NCBI RefSeq assembly: GCF_021603645.1
Contig: NZ_BQHJ01000004.1
Location: forward strand, 1 to 64,000
Origin: Pseudomonas pseudonitroreducens
GTDB lineage: Bacteria; Pseudomonadota; Gammaproteobacteria; Pseudomonadales; Pseudomonadaceae
Reading direction: 5' to 3'
DNA length: 64,000 nt
A program made the position numbers and the translations under genes. Shown here in pieces: positions 27,559-36,758 of the stretch; the first letter of the stretch is position 1, and each line of letters starts with the position of its first letter. Under the pieces are notes generated by a model, which was not told the origin of the DNA, did no database searches, and was given only the letters and a program-made list of their open reading frames with translations.

Positions 27559-28107
27559 ATGCTCAAGCAACTCCGCCCCGCCATTGTCTCGCTGGTCCTG
27601 CTCAGCGCTGTTACCGGCGTCGCCTACCCGCTGGCCGTCACCGGCATCGCCCAGGTCGCCTTCCACGAGCAGGCCAACGGCAGCCTGGTGCGCGACGAAA
27701 ACGGCAACGTTCGCGGCTCGGCCCTGATCGCACAGAAATTCGACGGCGCCCAGTGGTTCCATTCGCGCCCTTCGGCCGGCGACTTCGCCACCGTTTCCAG
27801 CAGCGCCAGCAACCTTGCGCCCGGCAACCCGGCGCTGGCCGAGCGCATCGCCAAGGACGCCGCCGCCCAGCAGATCGGCAGCCAACCGGTGCCGCTGGCG
27901 CTGGTCACCACTTCCGGCAGCGGCCTCGACCCGCAACTGCCGCCGGCCGCCGCGCTGTATCAGGTGCCGCGCATCGCCCTGGAACGCGGCGTCCCGGCGG
28001 CGAGCCTGGAGAAGCTGGTGGAGGCCAACACCGAGCGCCCGCTGATCGGCCCCGCCGTGGTCAACGTGCTGGCGCTGAACATGGCCCTGGCCAGCCTGCC
28101 TCGCTAG
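27559..28107 (+). CDS. kdpC: Potassium-transporting ATPase subunit C
   Basis: A 182-residue KdpC with a single N-terminal membrane helix (about 10-30, [20 protein letters not shown]) and a periplasmic domain with conserved motifs ([50 protein letters not shown]). ATG at 27559 follows GAGGAACACCAAC. It is intact, although separated from kdpB by 250 bases of repeats, so its translation depends on its own ribosome site. Confidence 0.97.
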   Translation: MLKQLRPAIVSLVLLSAVTGVAYPLAVTGIAQVAFHEQANGSLVRDENGNVRGSALIAQKFDGAQWFHSRPSAGDFATVSSSASNLAPGNPALAERIAKDAAAQQIGSQPVPLALVTTSGSGLDPQLPPAAALYQVPRIALERGVPAASLEKLVEANTERPLIGPAVVNVLALNMALASLPR

Positions 28108-28148
28108 ACTCCAGCGCCTGCATGGCAGGGTGCGGCCAGGGTTGGAAC

Positions 28149-28225
28149 GCAGGGCGAATAACCTGGAGCAGGTTATCCGCCGGCTCTGATCGTGGTGGAT
28201 AACGCTGGCGCGTTATGCACCCTGC
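28149..28225. repeat. Palindromic repeat, GTAGGGCG family (copy 2)
   Basis: GCAGGGCGAATAACCTGGAG to GCGCGTTATGCACCCTGC, containing GGTTATCCGCC and GGTGGATAACG. It lies in the 271-base kdpC-kdpD gap, which separates the pump genes from the sensor genes and otherwise shows no recognised signal. Confidence 0.78.
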
Positions 28226-28378
28226 ACAGCACGCGCATGCGTTGTTCTGGCAGACGCGCCGGCCGATGCCATGCAGGGAGGCGGTGCTGGCTGACGGTAT
28301 TTCCCCGTGGGAAAGAGGTTTCGCCCCTTCTCCAGCAACACATGAACGCGCGCCACCAAGCACTTCGAGGATAGCGAC

Positions 28379-31036
28379 ATGACCGACCCCAACCGCGCCG
28401 ATGCCCTGCTGGCCGACCTGCCTGCCATGGGCCGTGGCCGTCTCAAGGTATTCCTTGGCGCCGCGCCGGGCGTCGGCAAGACCTACGCGATGCTCCTGGC
28501 TGCCCAGAGTCAACTGCGCCAGGGCGTGAAACTGCGCGTCGGCATCGTCGAAACCCACGGTCGCGCGGAGACCGAGGCACTGCTCGCCGGCCTGCCGCAG
28601 CAGGCGCTCAAGCGCTCCGACTACCGTGGCATCACCCTAGAGGAAATGGACCTCGACGGCCTGCTCGCCGACCCGCCCGCGCTGGCGCTGGTGGACGAGT
28701 TGGCCCACAGCAACGCCCCCGGCAGCCGCCACGCCAAGCGCTGGCAGGACATCCAGGAACTGCTCTCGGCCGGCATCGACGTCTACACCACGGTCAACGT
28801 CCAGCACCTGGAAAGCCTCAACGACCACGTGCGTGACATCACCGGCGTGCAGGTGCGCGAAACCGTGCCTGACTGGGTGCTGCAGGAAGCCTACGAACTG
28901 TTGCTGGTGGACCTGCCGCCGCGCGAACTGCTGGAGCGCCTGCGCGAAGGCAAGGTCTACGTACCCGAGCAGGCGCGCGCCGCCATCGACGCCTTCTTCA
29001 GTCAGACCAACCTCACCGCGCTGCGCGAACTGGCCATGCAGACCGCCGCCGCGCGGGTCGACGCCGACCTTGCCCACCGCTACCGGCAGCAGGGCGGGGA
29101 AGCGCCGGCGGTGCGCGGGCGCCTGCTGGTCGGCGTGGATGGCGAACACCACGCCGAGCGCCTGGTGCGCCACGCCAGCCGCGTGGCCGAGCGCCGGCAC
29201 CTGCCCTGGTCGCTGGTGCACGTCGACACCGGCGAAGCACGCAGCGAAGAGTCGCGCATGCAATTGCAGGGCGCCCAGCAACTGGCCGAGCGTCTCGGCG
29301 GCGACGTGGTGGAACTGCGTGGCGGCGAAGTCGCACGCACCCTGGTCGAGCATGCCAAGGAGCGTCGCGCCACTCTATTGCTGGTCGGCCGGTCGCGGCA
29401 GCGCTGGTATCGCCGGTTGTTCGGCGGCGGGCTCGCGGCGCGCCTGCTGCGTTTGGGCGACGGCCTGGAAATCAGCGTGCTCGACAGCGAGGCCGACCTC
29501 ACGCCGCCCAGGGTTCGCCCGCAAACGCCCTGGCCCTGGGGCAACTACCTGCTTGCCGCCCTGGCCGCTGCCTGCGCCAGTGCGCTGGCCTGGGGCGTGG
29601 CCAGCATACTGGAACTGCCGAACATCTCCCTGGTGTTCCTTGCCGCGGTGTTGCTGGTGGCGGTGCGCAGCAGCCTCGGCCCGGCGCTGGCCTGCGCCGT
29701 GCTGTCGTTCCTGGCCTATGACTTCCTGTTCATCCCGCCGCATTTCTCCTTCTCCATCCAGCGCGAAGAGGACGTGCTGACCCTGCTGTTCTTCCTGCTC
29801 ATGGCTGGCCTCACCGGTAACCTCGCCGCCCGTCAGCGCCGGCAGTTGCAGGCGCTGCGCGAGACGCAGGAGGAGACCAGCCAGATGCTCGACCTGTCGC
29901 GCAAGCTCACCGCCGCCACCGACCGCCAGGCGGTGATGGCCGCCGCTGCGCAGCAACTGGGTGGCTGGGAGGGGCTGGATATCTGCCTGCTCGGGCAGGT
30001 CAACCGCGAGTGGAAAATCGAAGGCGGCCTGAGTCGAGCGCTGGAGGATCAGGAGCGCGCCGCCGCCGACTGGGCCTGGCAACACGACCAGCCGGCCGGC
30101 CTGGGTACCGGCACGCTACCGGGCGGGCGCTGGTGGTGGTGGCCGCTATCCGGCGAGGACGGCCCGTTGGCGTTGCTCGGCGTCAGCCCGCGTGACGGTC
30201 AGCCGCTGCCGGGCTCGCGTCGCCGCCTGCTCGCCGCCCTCGGCCAGCCCCTGGGCCAGGCGCTGGCCCGTGCGCGCCTGGCCGATGACCTGGAAGCCGC
30301 GCGCCTGCATGGCGAAACCGAACAACTGCGCAGTGCGCTGCTGGCCTCGGTCAGCCATGACCTGCGCACGCCGCTGACCTCCATGCGCGGCGCCATCGAC
30401 AGCCTGCTGGCGCTCGGTGACGCGATCCCGCCGCCGGACCGCCGCGAACTGCTGGAAAGCACCCGCGACGAGGCCGAGCGGCTGGACCGCTACATCCAGA
30501 ACCTGCTCGACATGACCCGCCTGGGCCACGGCGGCCTGAAACTCTCGCGGGACTGGGTATCGCCCGGCGACATCGTCGGCAGCGCGCTCAACCGCCTGCG
30601 CGCGGTGGTCGCGCCGTATCGCGTGGAAACCCGCGTGCCGCCGGAGCTGCCGCTGCTCTACGTACATGCTGCGCTGATCGAGCAGGCGCTGGTCAACGTG
30701 CTGGAAAACGCCGCGCGCTTCTCGCCGCCGCAAGGCCGCCTGCGGGTGGTGGTGGAGCAGGGCGACGGGGAGCTGCGCTTCTTGGTCAGCGACGAGGGGC
30801 CGGGCATTCCGCCAGCCGAGCGGGAGAAGATCTTCGACATGTTCTACACCGCTGCGCGCGGTGACCGTGGCGGGCAGGGTACCGGGCTGGGCCTGGCGAT
30901 CTGCCAGGGCATGGTCGGCGCCCACGGCGGGCGTATCACCGTCGAGGATGGTATCGATGGGCGCGGCACCACCCTCGTGCTGCACCTGCCACTGCAGCAG
31001 CAGCCGGACCTGGAGCAGCTTGATGCTGCTGTCTGA
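28379..31036 (+). CDS. kdpD: Osmosensitive K+ channel histidine kinase KdpD
   Basis: An 885-residue sensor kinase. The N-terminal KdpD domain has Walker A GAAPGVGKTYAML (about 22-34) and LVDELAHSNAPGSRH. A USP-like domain follows (RGRLLVGVDGEHHAERLVRHA, then LLVGRSRQRWYRRL). Four membrane helices lie at about 385-485, then a GAF-like region and HisKA with the phospho-His in LLASVSHDLRTPLTSMRG. HATPase_c motifs are NVLENAARFSPP, DEGPGIPP and GTGLGLAI. It pairs with kdpE, whose reading frame can start before the kdpD stop. It controls kdpFABC in response to low K+ or osmotic stress. Confidence 0.97.
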   Translation: MTDPNRADALLADLPAMGRGRLKVFLGAAPGVGKTYAMLLAAQSQLRQGVKLRVGIVETHGRAETEALLAGLPQQALKRSDYRGITLEEMDLDGLLADPPALALVDELAHSNAPGSRHAKRWQDIQELLSAGIDVYTTVNVQHLESLNDHVRDITGVQVRETVPDWVLQEAYELLLVDLPPRELLERLREGKVYVPEQARAAIDAFFSQTNLTALRELAMQTAAARVDADLAHRYRQQGGEAPAVRGRLLVGVDGEHHAERLVRHASRVAERRHLPWSLVHVDTGEARSEESRMQLQGAQQLAERLGGDVVELRGGEVARTLVEHAKERRATLLLVGRSRQRWYRRLFGGGLAARLLRLGDGLEISVLDSEADLTPPRVRPQTPWPWGNYLLAALAAACASALAWGVASILELPNISLVFLAAVLLVAVRSSLGPALACAVLSFLAYDFLFIPPHFSFSIQREEDVLTLLFFLLMAGLTGNLAARQRRQLQALRETQEETSQMLDLSRKLTAATDRQAVMAAAAQQLGGWEGLDICLLGQVNREWKIEGGLSRALEDQERAAADWAWQHDQPAGLGTGTLPGGRWWWWPLSGEDGPLALLGVSPRDGQPLPGSRRRLLAALGQPLGQALARARLADDLEAARLHGETEQLRSALLASVSHDLRTPLTSMRGAIDSLLALGDAIPPPDRRELLESTRDEAERLDRYIQNLLDMTRLGHGGLKLSRDWVSPGDIVGSALNRLRAVVAPYRVETRVPPELPLLYVHAALIEQALVNVLENAARFSPPQGRLRVVVEQGDGELRFLVSDEGPGIPPAEREKIFDMFYTAARGDRGGQGTGLGLAICQGMVGAHGGRITVEDGIDGRGTTLVLHLPLQQQPDLEQLDAAV

Positions 31037-31076
31037 AAGGCTCAAGCTGGACGCCCCCAGCCAGTCCGGACTGCCG

Positions 31077-31769
31077 ATGAACGCCAGCGCCGCCACCATC
31101 CTGGTCGTCGACGACGAACCGCAGATCCGCAAGTTCCTCCGCATCAGCCTCAGCGCTGGCGGCTACAAGGTGCTCGAAGCCGGCACCGGCGAAGAGGGCC
31201 TGGCCCAGGCCGCGCTGGGCCGCCCGGACCTGGTGGTGCTCGACCTCGGCCTGCCGGACAAGGACGGCCAGGACGTCCTGCGTGAACTGCGCGAATGGTC
31301 GCAGGTGCCGGTGCTGGTGCTCTCGGTACGCGCCAGCGAAAGCGAGAAGGTGCTGGCGCTGGACAGCGGCGCCAATGACTACGTGACCAAGCCTTTCGGC
31401 ATCCAGGAGTTTCTTGCGCGCATCCGTGTGTTGCTGCGCCAGGGCGGTAGTGGCGAGACGCAGGAGGCGGTGGTGGCGGTCGGGCCGCTGAGCGTGGATT
31501 TCTCCTACCGCCGGGTGCTGCTCGACGGCGCGGAAGTCTCGCTGACCCGCAAGGAGTACGCAGTGCTTTCGACCCTCGCCCGGCATGTCGGGCGGGTGGT
31601 GACCCAGCAGCAGTTGCTCAAGGATATCTGGGGGCCGACGCACACCGAGGACACTCACTATCTGCGAGTGGTCGTCGGTCATCTGCGGCAGAAGCTTGCC
31701 GATGATCCGACGAGTCCGCGCTTCATTGTGACCGAGGCGGGAGTCGGTTACCGCCTGCGCGAGGCCTGA
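31077..31769 (+). CDS. kdpE: KDP operon response regulator KdpE
   Basis: An OmpR-type regulator of 230 residues from ATG 31077 (MNASAATILVVDDEPQIRKF), close to the usual family length. An in-frame ATG at 31023, which overlaps the end of kdpD, has a better ribosome site (GGAG, 7 bases) and would add 18 residues not typical of KdpE. Receiver: DDEPQ, phospho-Asp in LVVLDLGLPDKDG, Lys in YVTKPFG. The C-terminal winged helix ends HLRQKLADDPTSPRFIVTEAGVGYRL. It activates kdpFABC, probably at the TTTACGC repeats at 23310-23360. Confidence 0.95.
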   Translation: MNASAATILVVDDEPQIRKFLRISLSAGGYKVLEAGTGEEGLAQAALGRPDLVVLDLGLPDKDGQDVLRELREWSQVPVLVLSVRASESEKVLALDSGANDYVTKPFGIQEFLARIRVLLRQGGSGETQEAVVAVGPLSVDFSYRRVLLDGAEVSLTRKEYAVLSTLARHVGRVVTQQQLLKDIWGPTHTEDTHYLRVVVGHLRQKLADDPTSPRFIVTEAGVGYRLREA

Positions 31770-31790
31770 CCGCGCGAGGTACGTTCCCGC

Positions 31791-31815
31791 GTAGGAGCGG
31801 ACTCCGTCCGCGATG
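31791..31815. repeat. GGAGCGGACTCCGTCCGCGA-family repeat (single)
   Basis: GTAGGAGCGGACTCCGTCCG followed by CGATG, a short hairpin (GCGGAC / GTCCGC). Related single or paired copies lie at 35806, 35849, 42118, 42236, 42283, 44573, 44630, 58866 and 58923. Confidence 0.8.
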
Positions 31816-31968
31816 TGTATGCCTCGCGCCGTGTATTCCCCCGCCGCTGTGGCGCACGCGTGGACTTTCTGTTTCGCCCCCTCGGGCGAGTCCCTTTTGT
31901 CAGACGCCACAAAAGGAACCAAAAAGTCTTGCCCCGGACATCCGGTTTTTCGCTCAGGCGAAAAATAC

Positions 31969-32077
31969 CCTCGTTGAATCGAAGTTTCAGGGGCACGCCA
32001 CGACGGGCCATCCCTGGCCCATCGTGGCTCTCGCGACATCCATGTCGCTCAACCCCTGAAACTCCGCTTCAACGAGG
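31969..32077. other. Three-way-junction palindromic element between kdpE and patatin gene
   Basis: The outer arms 31969-31993 and 32053-32077 can pair at 23 of 25 positions. They enclose two further hairpins: 31997-32028 (GCCACGACGGGCCA with TGGCCCATCGTGGC around TCCC, one mismatch) and 32033-32048 (GCGACA / TGTCGC). The result is a closed three-way junction of about 109 bases. It sits in a 447-base gene-free stretch with a flanking repeat at 31791 and a REP at 32170. Short open frames across it are explained by the palindromes. It could be a structured RNA or a mobile DNA palindrome. I recall similar sequence in other gamma-proteobacterial intergenic regions but cannot confirm it. Confidence 0.7.
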
Positions 32078-32169
32078 CCTCCTGAATGGGGCGTTCGGCG
32101 TGCGCGGGTGTTTCTCTGGAAGTCTTCAAAAACCAGAGCCAGAGCCAAAGCGGCGCGAGTCGGGTTTCT

Positions 32170-32193
32170 GTAGGAGCGAGCTTGCTCGCGAAC
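32170..32193 (+). repeat. REP element
   Basis: GTAGGAGCGAGCTTGCTCGC followed by GAAC, a full single REP, 24 bases downstream of the patatin stop on the side where that gene ends. Confidence 0.85.
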
Positions 32194-32216
32194 CCGCACG
32201 GCACCGGATCAACCGG

Positions 32217-33254
32217 TCAATACGGATTCTCCGCCTCATACCGATCCAGCGTATCGCTGGCAATCTGCCGGCCAAGGGCGATGAGTTCCGGAGCCTTGTA
32301 GAACTCGAAGAAGCGGCACACGCGCTTGGGCACGTTGATCAGGATGTCCGGCGGGTAACCGGCGATCTTGTACTGCGCCAGCGACGTCTGCATCACCTCG
32401 AAGCTCTGGTTCACCAGTTCCAGCAAGGAAGCCGGGCTGCTGCTGTCGATCACGTGGCTGCCGGTGGCCGAGCGTGGCGAGCCCTTGGCCTGGGGGGCGG
32501 CGGCGGGTTGCTGCATCTCCGGCTCGGCGGGCTCCTCCGAGGTGGCCGGGACCGGGTGCAGCAGGGCGTCGGCGATCAGCTCGGGTGGCGGCTCGGACTC
32601 TCCCTTGCGGAAGAAACTGAGCTTGTTGGACAGCCCGGAGAGCACCGCGTCGAAGCGGCCTTTCAGGGCGGCGGGGCGCTCGATCACCGGCAGCGAGTAC
32701 TGGCGCTGGTTGGTGGCGTTGAGGTTGACCGCGACGATCAGGTCGGCGTGGGTCGAGACCACCGGGACGATCGGCAGCGGGTTGAGCAGGCCGCCGTCCA
32801 CCAGCATGCGCGAGCCCTGCATGACCGGGGTGAACAGGCTGGGAATCGCCGCCGAGGCGCGCATGGCCTGGTGCAGGCAGCCTTCCTGGAACCAGATTTC
32901 CTGCTGGTTGGTCAGGTCGGTGGCGACTGCCGTGTAGGGAATCGGCAAGTCCTCGATGTTGATCTCGCCGAGCAGCTCGTGAATCTTGCCGAACACCCGC
33001 TCGCCGCGAATGGCGCCCAGGCGGAAGCTGACGTCGAGCAGGCGCAGCACGTCGAGGTAGTCCAGGCTTTCCACCCAGTCACGGTAATCCCCGAGCTTGC
33101 CAGCGGCGTAGATGCCGCCGATCACCGCGCCCATGGAGCAGCCGGCGATGCACACCACCTCGTAGCCGCGCCGTTCGATCTCCTCGATCACTCCGATATG
33201 CGCGTAACCGCGCGCGCCGCCGGAACCGAGTACCAGCGCGATCTGTTTTGACAT
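32217..33254 (-). CDS. Patatin-like phospholipase (RssA-like)
   Basis: A 345-residue patatin-domain serine hydrolase. The oxyanion/glycine loop is GSGGARGYAHIG (residues 10-21), the nucleophile Ser40 lies in AGCSMGAVIGG, and the catalytic Asp in LVDGGLLNPLP (about residue 153). There is no signal peptide, so it is probably a cytoplasmic lipid acyl hydrolase like RssA/PA1640. The C-terminal third contains a low-complexity Ala/Pro/Glu stretch (about 225-265). It is divergent from selD. Confidence 0.9.
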   Translation of the reverse strand: MSKQIALVLGSGGARGYAHIGVIEEIERRGYEVVCIAGCSMGAVIGGIYAAGKLGDYRDWVESLDYLDVLRLLDVSFRLGAIRGERVFGKIHELLGEINIEDLPIPYTAVATDLTNQQEIWFQEGCLHQAMRASAAIPSLFTPVMQGSRMLVDGGLLNPLPIVPVVSTHADLIVAVNLNATNQRQYSLPVIERPAALKGRFDAVLSGLSNKLSFFRKGESEPPPELIADALLHPVPATSEEPAEPEMQQPAAAPQAKGSPRSATGSHVIDSSSPASLLELVNQSFEVMQTSLAQYKIAGYPPDILINVPKRVCRFFEFYKAPELIALGRQIASDTLDRYEAENPY

Positions 33255-33361
33255 AGGGCAACTCCGCGTTACGAACTGCCCGACGATACGCCGGGGTCGG
33301 CGGTCGAGCCAAGCCGGGCTTTGCTAGAATCGGCGTTTGTTTTCCCTGCCGGAGCCTCCCG

Positions 33362-34396
33362 ATGAGCGAACCGATCCGCCTGACCCAGTACAGCCATGGT
33401 GCCGGTTGCGGCTGCAAGATATCCCCCAAGGTGCTGGAGGTGATCCTCGCCGGCAGCGGCGCGCAGAACCTCGACCCGAAGCTGTGGGTCGGCAACGCCT
33501 CGCGCGATGACGCCGCCGTCTATGCTATCGACGCCGAGCGCGGCGTGGTGTCCACCACCGACTTCTTCATGCCGATCGTCGACGATCCCTTCGATTTCGG
33601 CCGCATCGCCGCCACCAACGCGATCAGCGACATCTACGCCATGGGCGGCGACCCGCTGATGGCGATCGCCATTCTCGGCTGGCCGGTGAACGTGCTGGCG
33701 CCGGAAATCGCCCGCGAAGTGATCGCCGGCGGCCGCAAGGTCTGCGACGAGGCTGGCATTCCGCTGGCTGGCGGGCACTCCATCGACGCGCCCGAGCCGA
33801 TCTTCGGCCTGGCCGTCACCGGGCTGGTGGAGAAGCGCTTCATGAAGCGCAACGACACCGCCACCGCCGGCTGCAAGCTGTACCTGACCAAGCCGCTGGG
33901 CATCGGCATCCTCACCACCGCGGAGAAGAAGGCCAAATTGCGCACCGAGGACGTCGGCGTCGCGCGCGACTGGATGTGCACCCTGAACAAGCCCGGCGCG
34001 CGCTTAGGCAAGCTCGACGGGGTGAAGGCGATGACTGATGTCACCGGCTTCGGCCTGCTCGGCCACCTGGTGGAAATGGCCGACGGTAGCGGCCTGACCG
34101 CTCGCGTGCGCTACGACGCCGTGCCGCGCCTGGCCAGCGTCGAGTACTACCTGGAGGCCGGCTGCGTGCCCGGCGGCACCCTGCGCAATTTCGACAGCTA
34201 CGGCGAGCGCATCGCGCCGTTGCCGGAACTGCACAAGCTGCTGTTGTGCGACCCGCAGACCAGCGGCGGCCTGCTGGTGGCGGTCGAGCCCGCGGGCGAG
34301 GGGCAGTTCCTCGCCACCGCCAGGGAACTGGGCATGGACCTGGCGCCCATCGGCGAGCTGGTTGGCCGACAGAGCCACGCGGTCGAGGTGGAGTGA
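33362..34396 (+). CDS. selD: Selenide, water dikinase
   Basis: SelD makes selenophosphate from selenide and ATP, the selenium donor for tRNA modification and selenocysteine. The protein has 344 residues. The N-terminal [16 protein letters not shown] carries catalytic Cys16 and Lys19, equivalent to Cys17 and Lys20 of the E. coli enzyme; the catalytic position is Cys, not selenocysteine. Other conserved motifs are DDAAVYAID and [13 protein letters not shown]. The stop overlaps the selU start by one base (TGATG). Confidence 0.97.
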   Translation: MSEPIRLTQYSHGAGCGCKISPKVLEVILAGSGAQNLDPKLWVGNASRDDAAVYAIDAERGVVSTTDFFMPIVDDPFDFGRIAATNAISDIYAMGGDPLMAIAILGWPVNVLAPEIAREVIAGGRKVCDEAGIPLAGGHSIDAPEPIFGLAVTGLVEKRFMKRNDTATAGCKLYLTKPLGIGILTTAEKKAKLRTEDVGVARDWMCTLNKPGARLGKLDGVKAMTDVTGFGLLGHLVEMADGSGLTARVRYDAVPRLASVEYYLEAGCVPGGTLRNFDSYGERIAPLPELHKLLLCDPQTSGGLLVAVEPAGEGQFLATARELGMDLAPIGELVGRQSHAVEVE

Positions 34397-35496
34397 TGCG
34401 CGACAACACCCGCCACTACCGCGAGCTGTTCCTCGGCGACGTGAAGATGATGGACGTGCGCGCCCCGGTCGAATTCGGCAAGGGCGCCTTCCCCAACGTG
34501 ATCAACCTGCCGCTGATGAACGACATCGAGCGGCAAAAGGTCGGCACCAGCTACAAGCAGCATGGCCAGCAGGCGGCCATTGCCCTGGGCCACGAACTGG
34601 TCTGCGGCCAGATCAAGGCCGAACGGATCGAAGCCTGGGCAAATTTCGCCAAGGCCAACCCCGAGGGTTACCTGTACTGCTTCCGCGGTGGCCTGCGCTC
34701 GCAGATCACCCAGCAGTGGCTGAAGACCGAGGCCGGCATCGACTACCCGCGTGTGGTGGGTGGCTACAAGGCGATGCGCGGCTTCCTCTTCGATACCACC
34801 CGCGCCGCCACCGAGGAATGCCAGTTCGTGCTGGTGGGCGGTCTGACCGGCACCGGCAAGACCGAGGTCATCGCGCAACTGGCCAACAGCCTGGACCTGG
34901 AAGGCCACGCCAACCATCGCGGCTCCGCCTTCGGCCGCCGCGCCACGCCGCAGCCGGCGCAGATCGATTTCGAGAACCACCTGGCCATCGACATCCTGAA
35001 GAAGCGCCACGCCGGCATGGAGCAGTTCGTGCTGGAGGATGAGGGGCGCATCGTCGGCAGCTGCTCGGTGCCGCTGGAGCTGTACCAGGGCATGCAGCAC
35101 TACCCGCTGGTGTGGCTGGAGGACAGTTTCGAGCAGCGTGTGGAGCGCATCCTCCAGGACTACGTGGTGAACCTGTGCGCCGACCATGTGCAGGTGGTGG
35201 GCGAGGAGGGCGGTTTCGACTCCTTCGCGGCTTACCTGCGCAAGAGCCTGGCGGGTATCGTCAAACGCCTGGGCGGCGAGCGCTACCAGCGCCTCGCGGC
35301 AATCATGGACGCGGCTCTGGACGAGCAGAAGCGCAGCGGCGCGGTAGACCTGCACCGCGGCTGGATCGAGGGCCTGCTGGGCGAATACTACGATCCGATG
35401 TATGCCTTCCAGCGCGAGAGCAAGGGCGAACGCGTGGAGTTCCGCGGAACACAGGACGAAGTAGTGGAGTACCTGCGCTTCCGCGCGGAGCGCTGA
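34396..35496 (+). CDS. selU: tRNA 2-selenouridine synthase SelU (YbbB/MnmH)
   Basis: A 366-residue enzyme that replaces the 2-thio group of wobble uridines with selenium, using selenophosphate from SelD. The N-terminal rhodanese domain has catalytic Cys95 in [10 protein letters not shown]. The C-terminal P-loop domain has Walker A GLTGTGKT (149-156), then [10 protein letters not shown]. The start ATG at 34396 lies inside the selD stop (TGATG); a longer upstream frame overlaps selD and is rejected. The selD-selU pairing shows that selenium is used here at least for tRNA modification. Confidence 0.96.
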   Translation: MRDNTRHYRELFLGDVKMMDVRAPVEFGKGAFPNVINLPLMNDIERQKVGTSYKQHGQQAAIALGHELVCGQIKAERIEAWANFAKANPEGYLYCFRGGLRSQITQQWLKTEAGIDYPRVVGGYKAMRGFLFDTTRAATEECQFVLVGGLTGTGKTEVIAQLANSLDLEGHANHRGSAFGRRATPQPAQIDFENHLAIDILKKRHAGMEQFVLEDEGRIVGSCSVPLELYQGMQHYPLVWLEDSFEQRVERILQDYVVNLCADHVQVVGEEGGFDSFAAYLRKSLAGIVKRLGGERYQRLAAIMDAALDEQKRSGAVDLHRGWIEGLLGEYYDPMYAFQRESKGERVEFRGTQDEVVEYLRFRAER

Positions 35497-35549
35497 TCCC
35501 GGCGCTCCCCTGGTGGGGACTTGCACCGGCGCCACGATGGAGCATTACC

Positions 35550-35632
35550 GTAGGATGGGTGGAGCTTGCGATACCCATGCTGCTGTCTGCGCATGAGAAC
35601 GATGGGTATCGCTGCGCTCCACACCATCCTAC
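35550..35632. repeat. Palindromic repeat, GTAGGATGG family (copy 3)
   Basis: GTAGGATGGGTGGAGCTTGC through to GCGCTCCACACCATCCTAC with the inner GCGATACCCAT / ATGGGTATCGC stem. It is the first of several repeats that fill the 407-base gene-free stretch after selU. Confidence 0.87.
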
Positions 35633-35665
35633 GCAAGCGTTCGCCGGAAAGGGTGGCGGAGCTTC

Positions 35666-35741
35666 GTAGGGCGCATAACGCGGTAGCGTTATCCGCCGTC
35701 ATGGCATCGGCGGATAACCCGTTCCGGGTTATCCGCCCAAC
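35666..35741. repeat. Palindromic repeat, GTAGGGCG family (copy 3)
   Basis: GTAGGGCGCATAACGCGGTA to GGATAACCCGTTCCGGGTTATCCGCC-type end. Two short palindromes, GATAACCCG and CGGGTTATC, form the inner part. Confidence 0.8.
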
Positions 35742-35754
35742 GTGCTGGCTCTCT

Positions 35755-35873
35755 GTAGGAGCGAGCTTGCTCGCGAGCCCGTTTGAATCGGTACGACGCT
35801 GGGCCAATCGCGGACGGAGTCCGCTCCTACACAAGGTCCCGCATGTGCGTAGGAGCGGACTCCGTCCGCGATG
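35755..35873. repeat. REP followed by an inverted GGAGCGGACTCC pair
   Basis: A REP (GTAGGAGCGAGCTTGCTCGC, from 35755) is followed by two GGAGCGGACTCC-family copies in opposite orientation (35806-35830 and 35849-35873). These can pair into one hairpin. With the two preceding repeats they occupy nearly all of 35550-35873. Confidence 0.8.
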
Positions 35874-35903
35874 TCGTCAGGCCTGCGGCGGAGCAGGCAT
35901 TTC

Positions 35904-36251
35904 TCACCGGCTCTTGCCGTCGTACTCCTTCACCGTCAGCCCCGCCAGCTCCACGCCCGGCAGGCAGCGCACATTGATCGCCGCCATCGGCGTGCCGTCC
36001 GGTGCGCTGGCGTAGGCCAGGGGAGCGCAGCCGCAGGTGGGGCAGAAGCGATGTTCGATGCGGTGGGTGTTGAACGTGTAGGTGCTCATCGCACTCTCGG
36101 GAGTCGTCAGCTTCAGCTTGCCGCGCGGCACGAACCACAGCAGCGAACCCTTGCGTCGGCAGATCGAGCAGTTGCATGACACGACTTCACCGACATCCCC
36201 TTCCACTTCGAACGCGATCTGCCCGCAATGGCAGCTGCCCTGGTGCACCAT
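35904..36251 (-). CDS. GFA-family (glutathione-dependent formaldehyde-activating-like) protein
   Basis: A 115-residue single-domain GFA protein. Zinc-binding cysteines lie in GSCHCGQIAFEVEG, SCNCSICRRKGSLLW and RFCPTCGCAPLAY. The ATG at 36251 follows AAGGAGACGGATC; an upstream extension is not conserved-looking. Family members are called formaldehyde-activating enzymes but most are functionally unassigned zinc proteins. It is a monocistronic unit. Confidence 0.9.
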   Translation of the reverse strand: MVHQGSCHCGQIAFEVEGDVGEVVSCNCSICRRKGSLLWFVPRGKLKLTTPESAMSTYTFNTHRIEHRFCPTCGCAPLAYASAPDGTPMAAINVRCLPGVELAGLTVKEYDGKSR

Positions 36252-36402
36252 GATCCGTCTCCTTGTCGGGATATCCCGTGGGCAATCAGTGTAGTAGTCG
36301 CTTGAATGCCATCCGTCCGATGGCATACTGCGGCGCCGTCCGGCAGGCCTCTGCGCCGCGTTCTAAGCTGGAACCATCCCGAACACCCGCAGGAGTTTCG
36401 TC

Positions 36403-36681
36403 ATGCCGCGCATTCCCCTGATCATCGCCCTGTTGCTGGCCGTCGCTGGCTGCTCGGGCAAGACCGTCAACCGCGACAGCTGCGCCAACGAGCTGAACGC
36501 CTCCTGGCACGAACTGGACCTGGCCAAGGCCGAAGGTTTCGCCGGCACCGTGAGCTACTCCAAGGCCCTGGGCCTGCTCACCGCCGCCAAGACCCAGCAG
36601 CAGGTCGAGGCCTATGACGGATGCTCGGACAAGGCCAGCCGCGCGCGCTTCTACATCAAGGAATCCCGCGCCGGCCGTTGA
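36403..36681 (+). CDS. Small predicted lipoprotein
   Basis: A 92-residue protein with a lipoprotein signal (IIALLLAVAGC, lipobox Cys17). A short mature part has two further Cys (CANELNASWHELDLAKAEG and AYDGCSDKASRARFYI) that could form a disulfide. The ribosome site GCAGGAG lies upstream. No recognised function. The residue after the Cys is Ser, which predicts outer-membrane anchoring. Confidence 0.82.
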   Translation: MPRIPLIIALLLAVAGCSGKTVNRDSCANELNASWHELDLAKAEGFAGTVSYSKALGLLTAAKTQQQVEAYDGCSDKASRARFYIKESRAGR

Positions 36682-36758
36682 GCCGCGCGCAGCCGGGCCG
36701 CCTGGGGCGGCCCGCAACGTCCCATCGCATCGCCCACCGTCCTGTCCGGGATCTACCC

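Noticed and set aside
25131-27584. An 817-codon open frame on the - strand
   Set aside because: Antisense to kdpB and running through the repeat block; no recognisable domain.
31748-32199. Two short minus-strand ORFs of 87 and 70 codons
   Set aside because: They run through the three-way-junction palindrome and REP. Such ORFs arise because palindromic repeats lack stops; I treat the DNA as a structured element, not genes.
33362-34396. Selenocysteine codon in selD
   Set aside because: The catalytic position is an ordinary Cys codon (C16), and no in-frame TGA is present.
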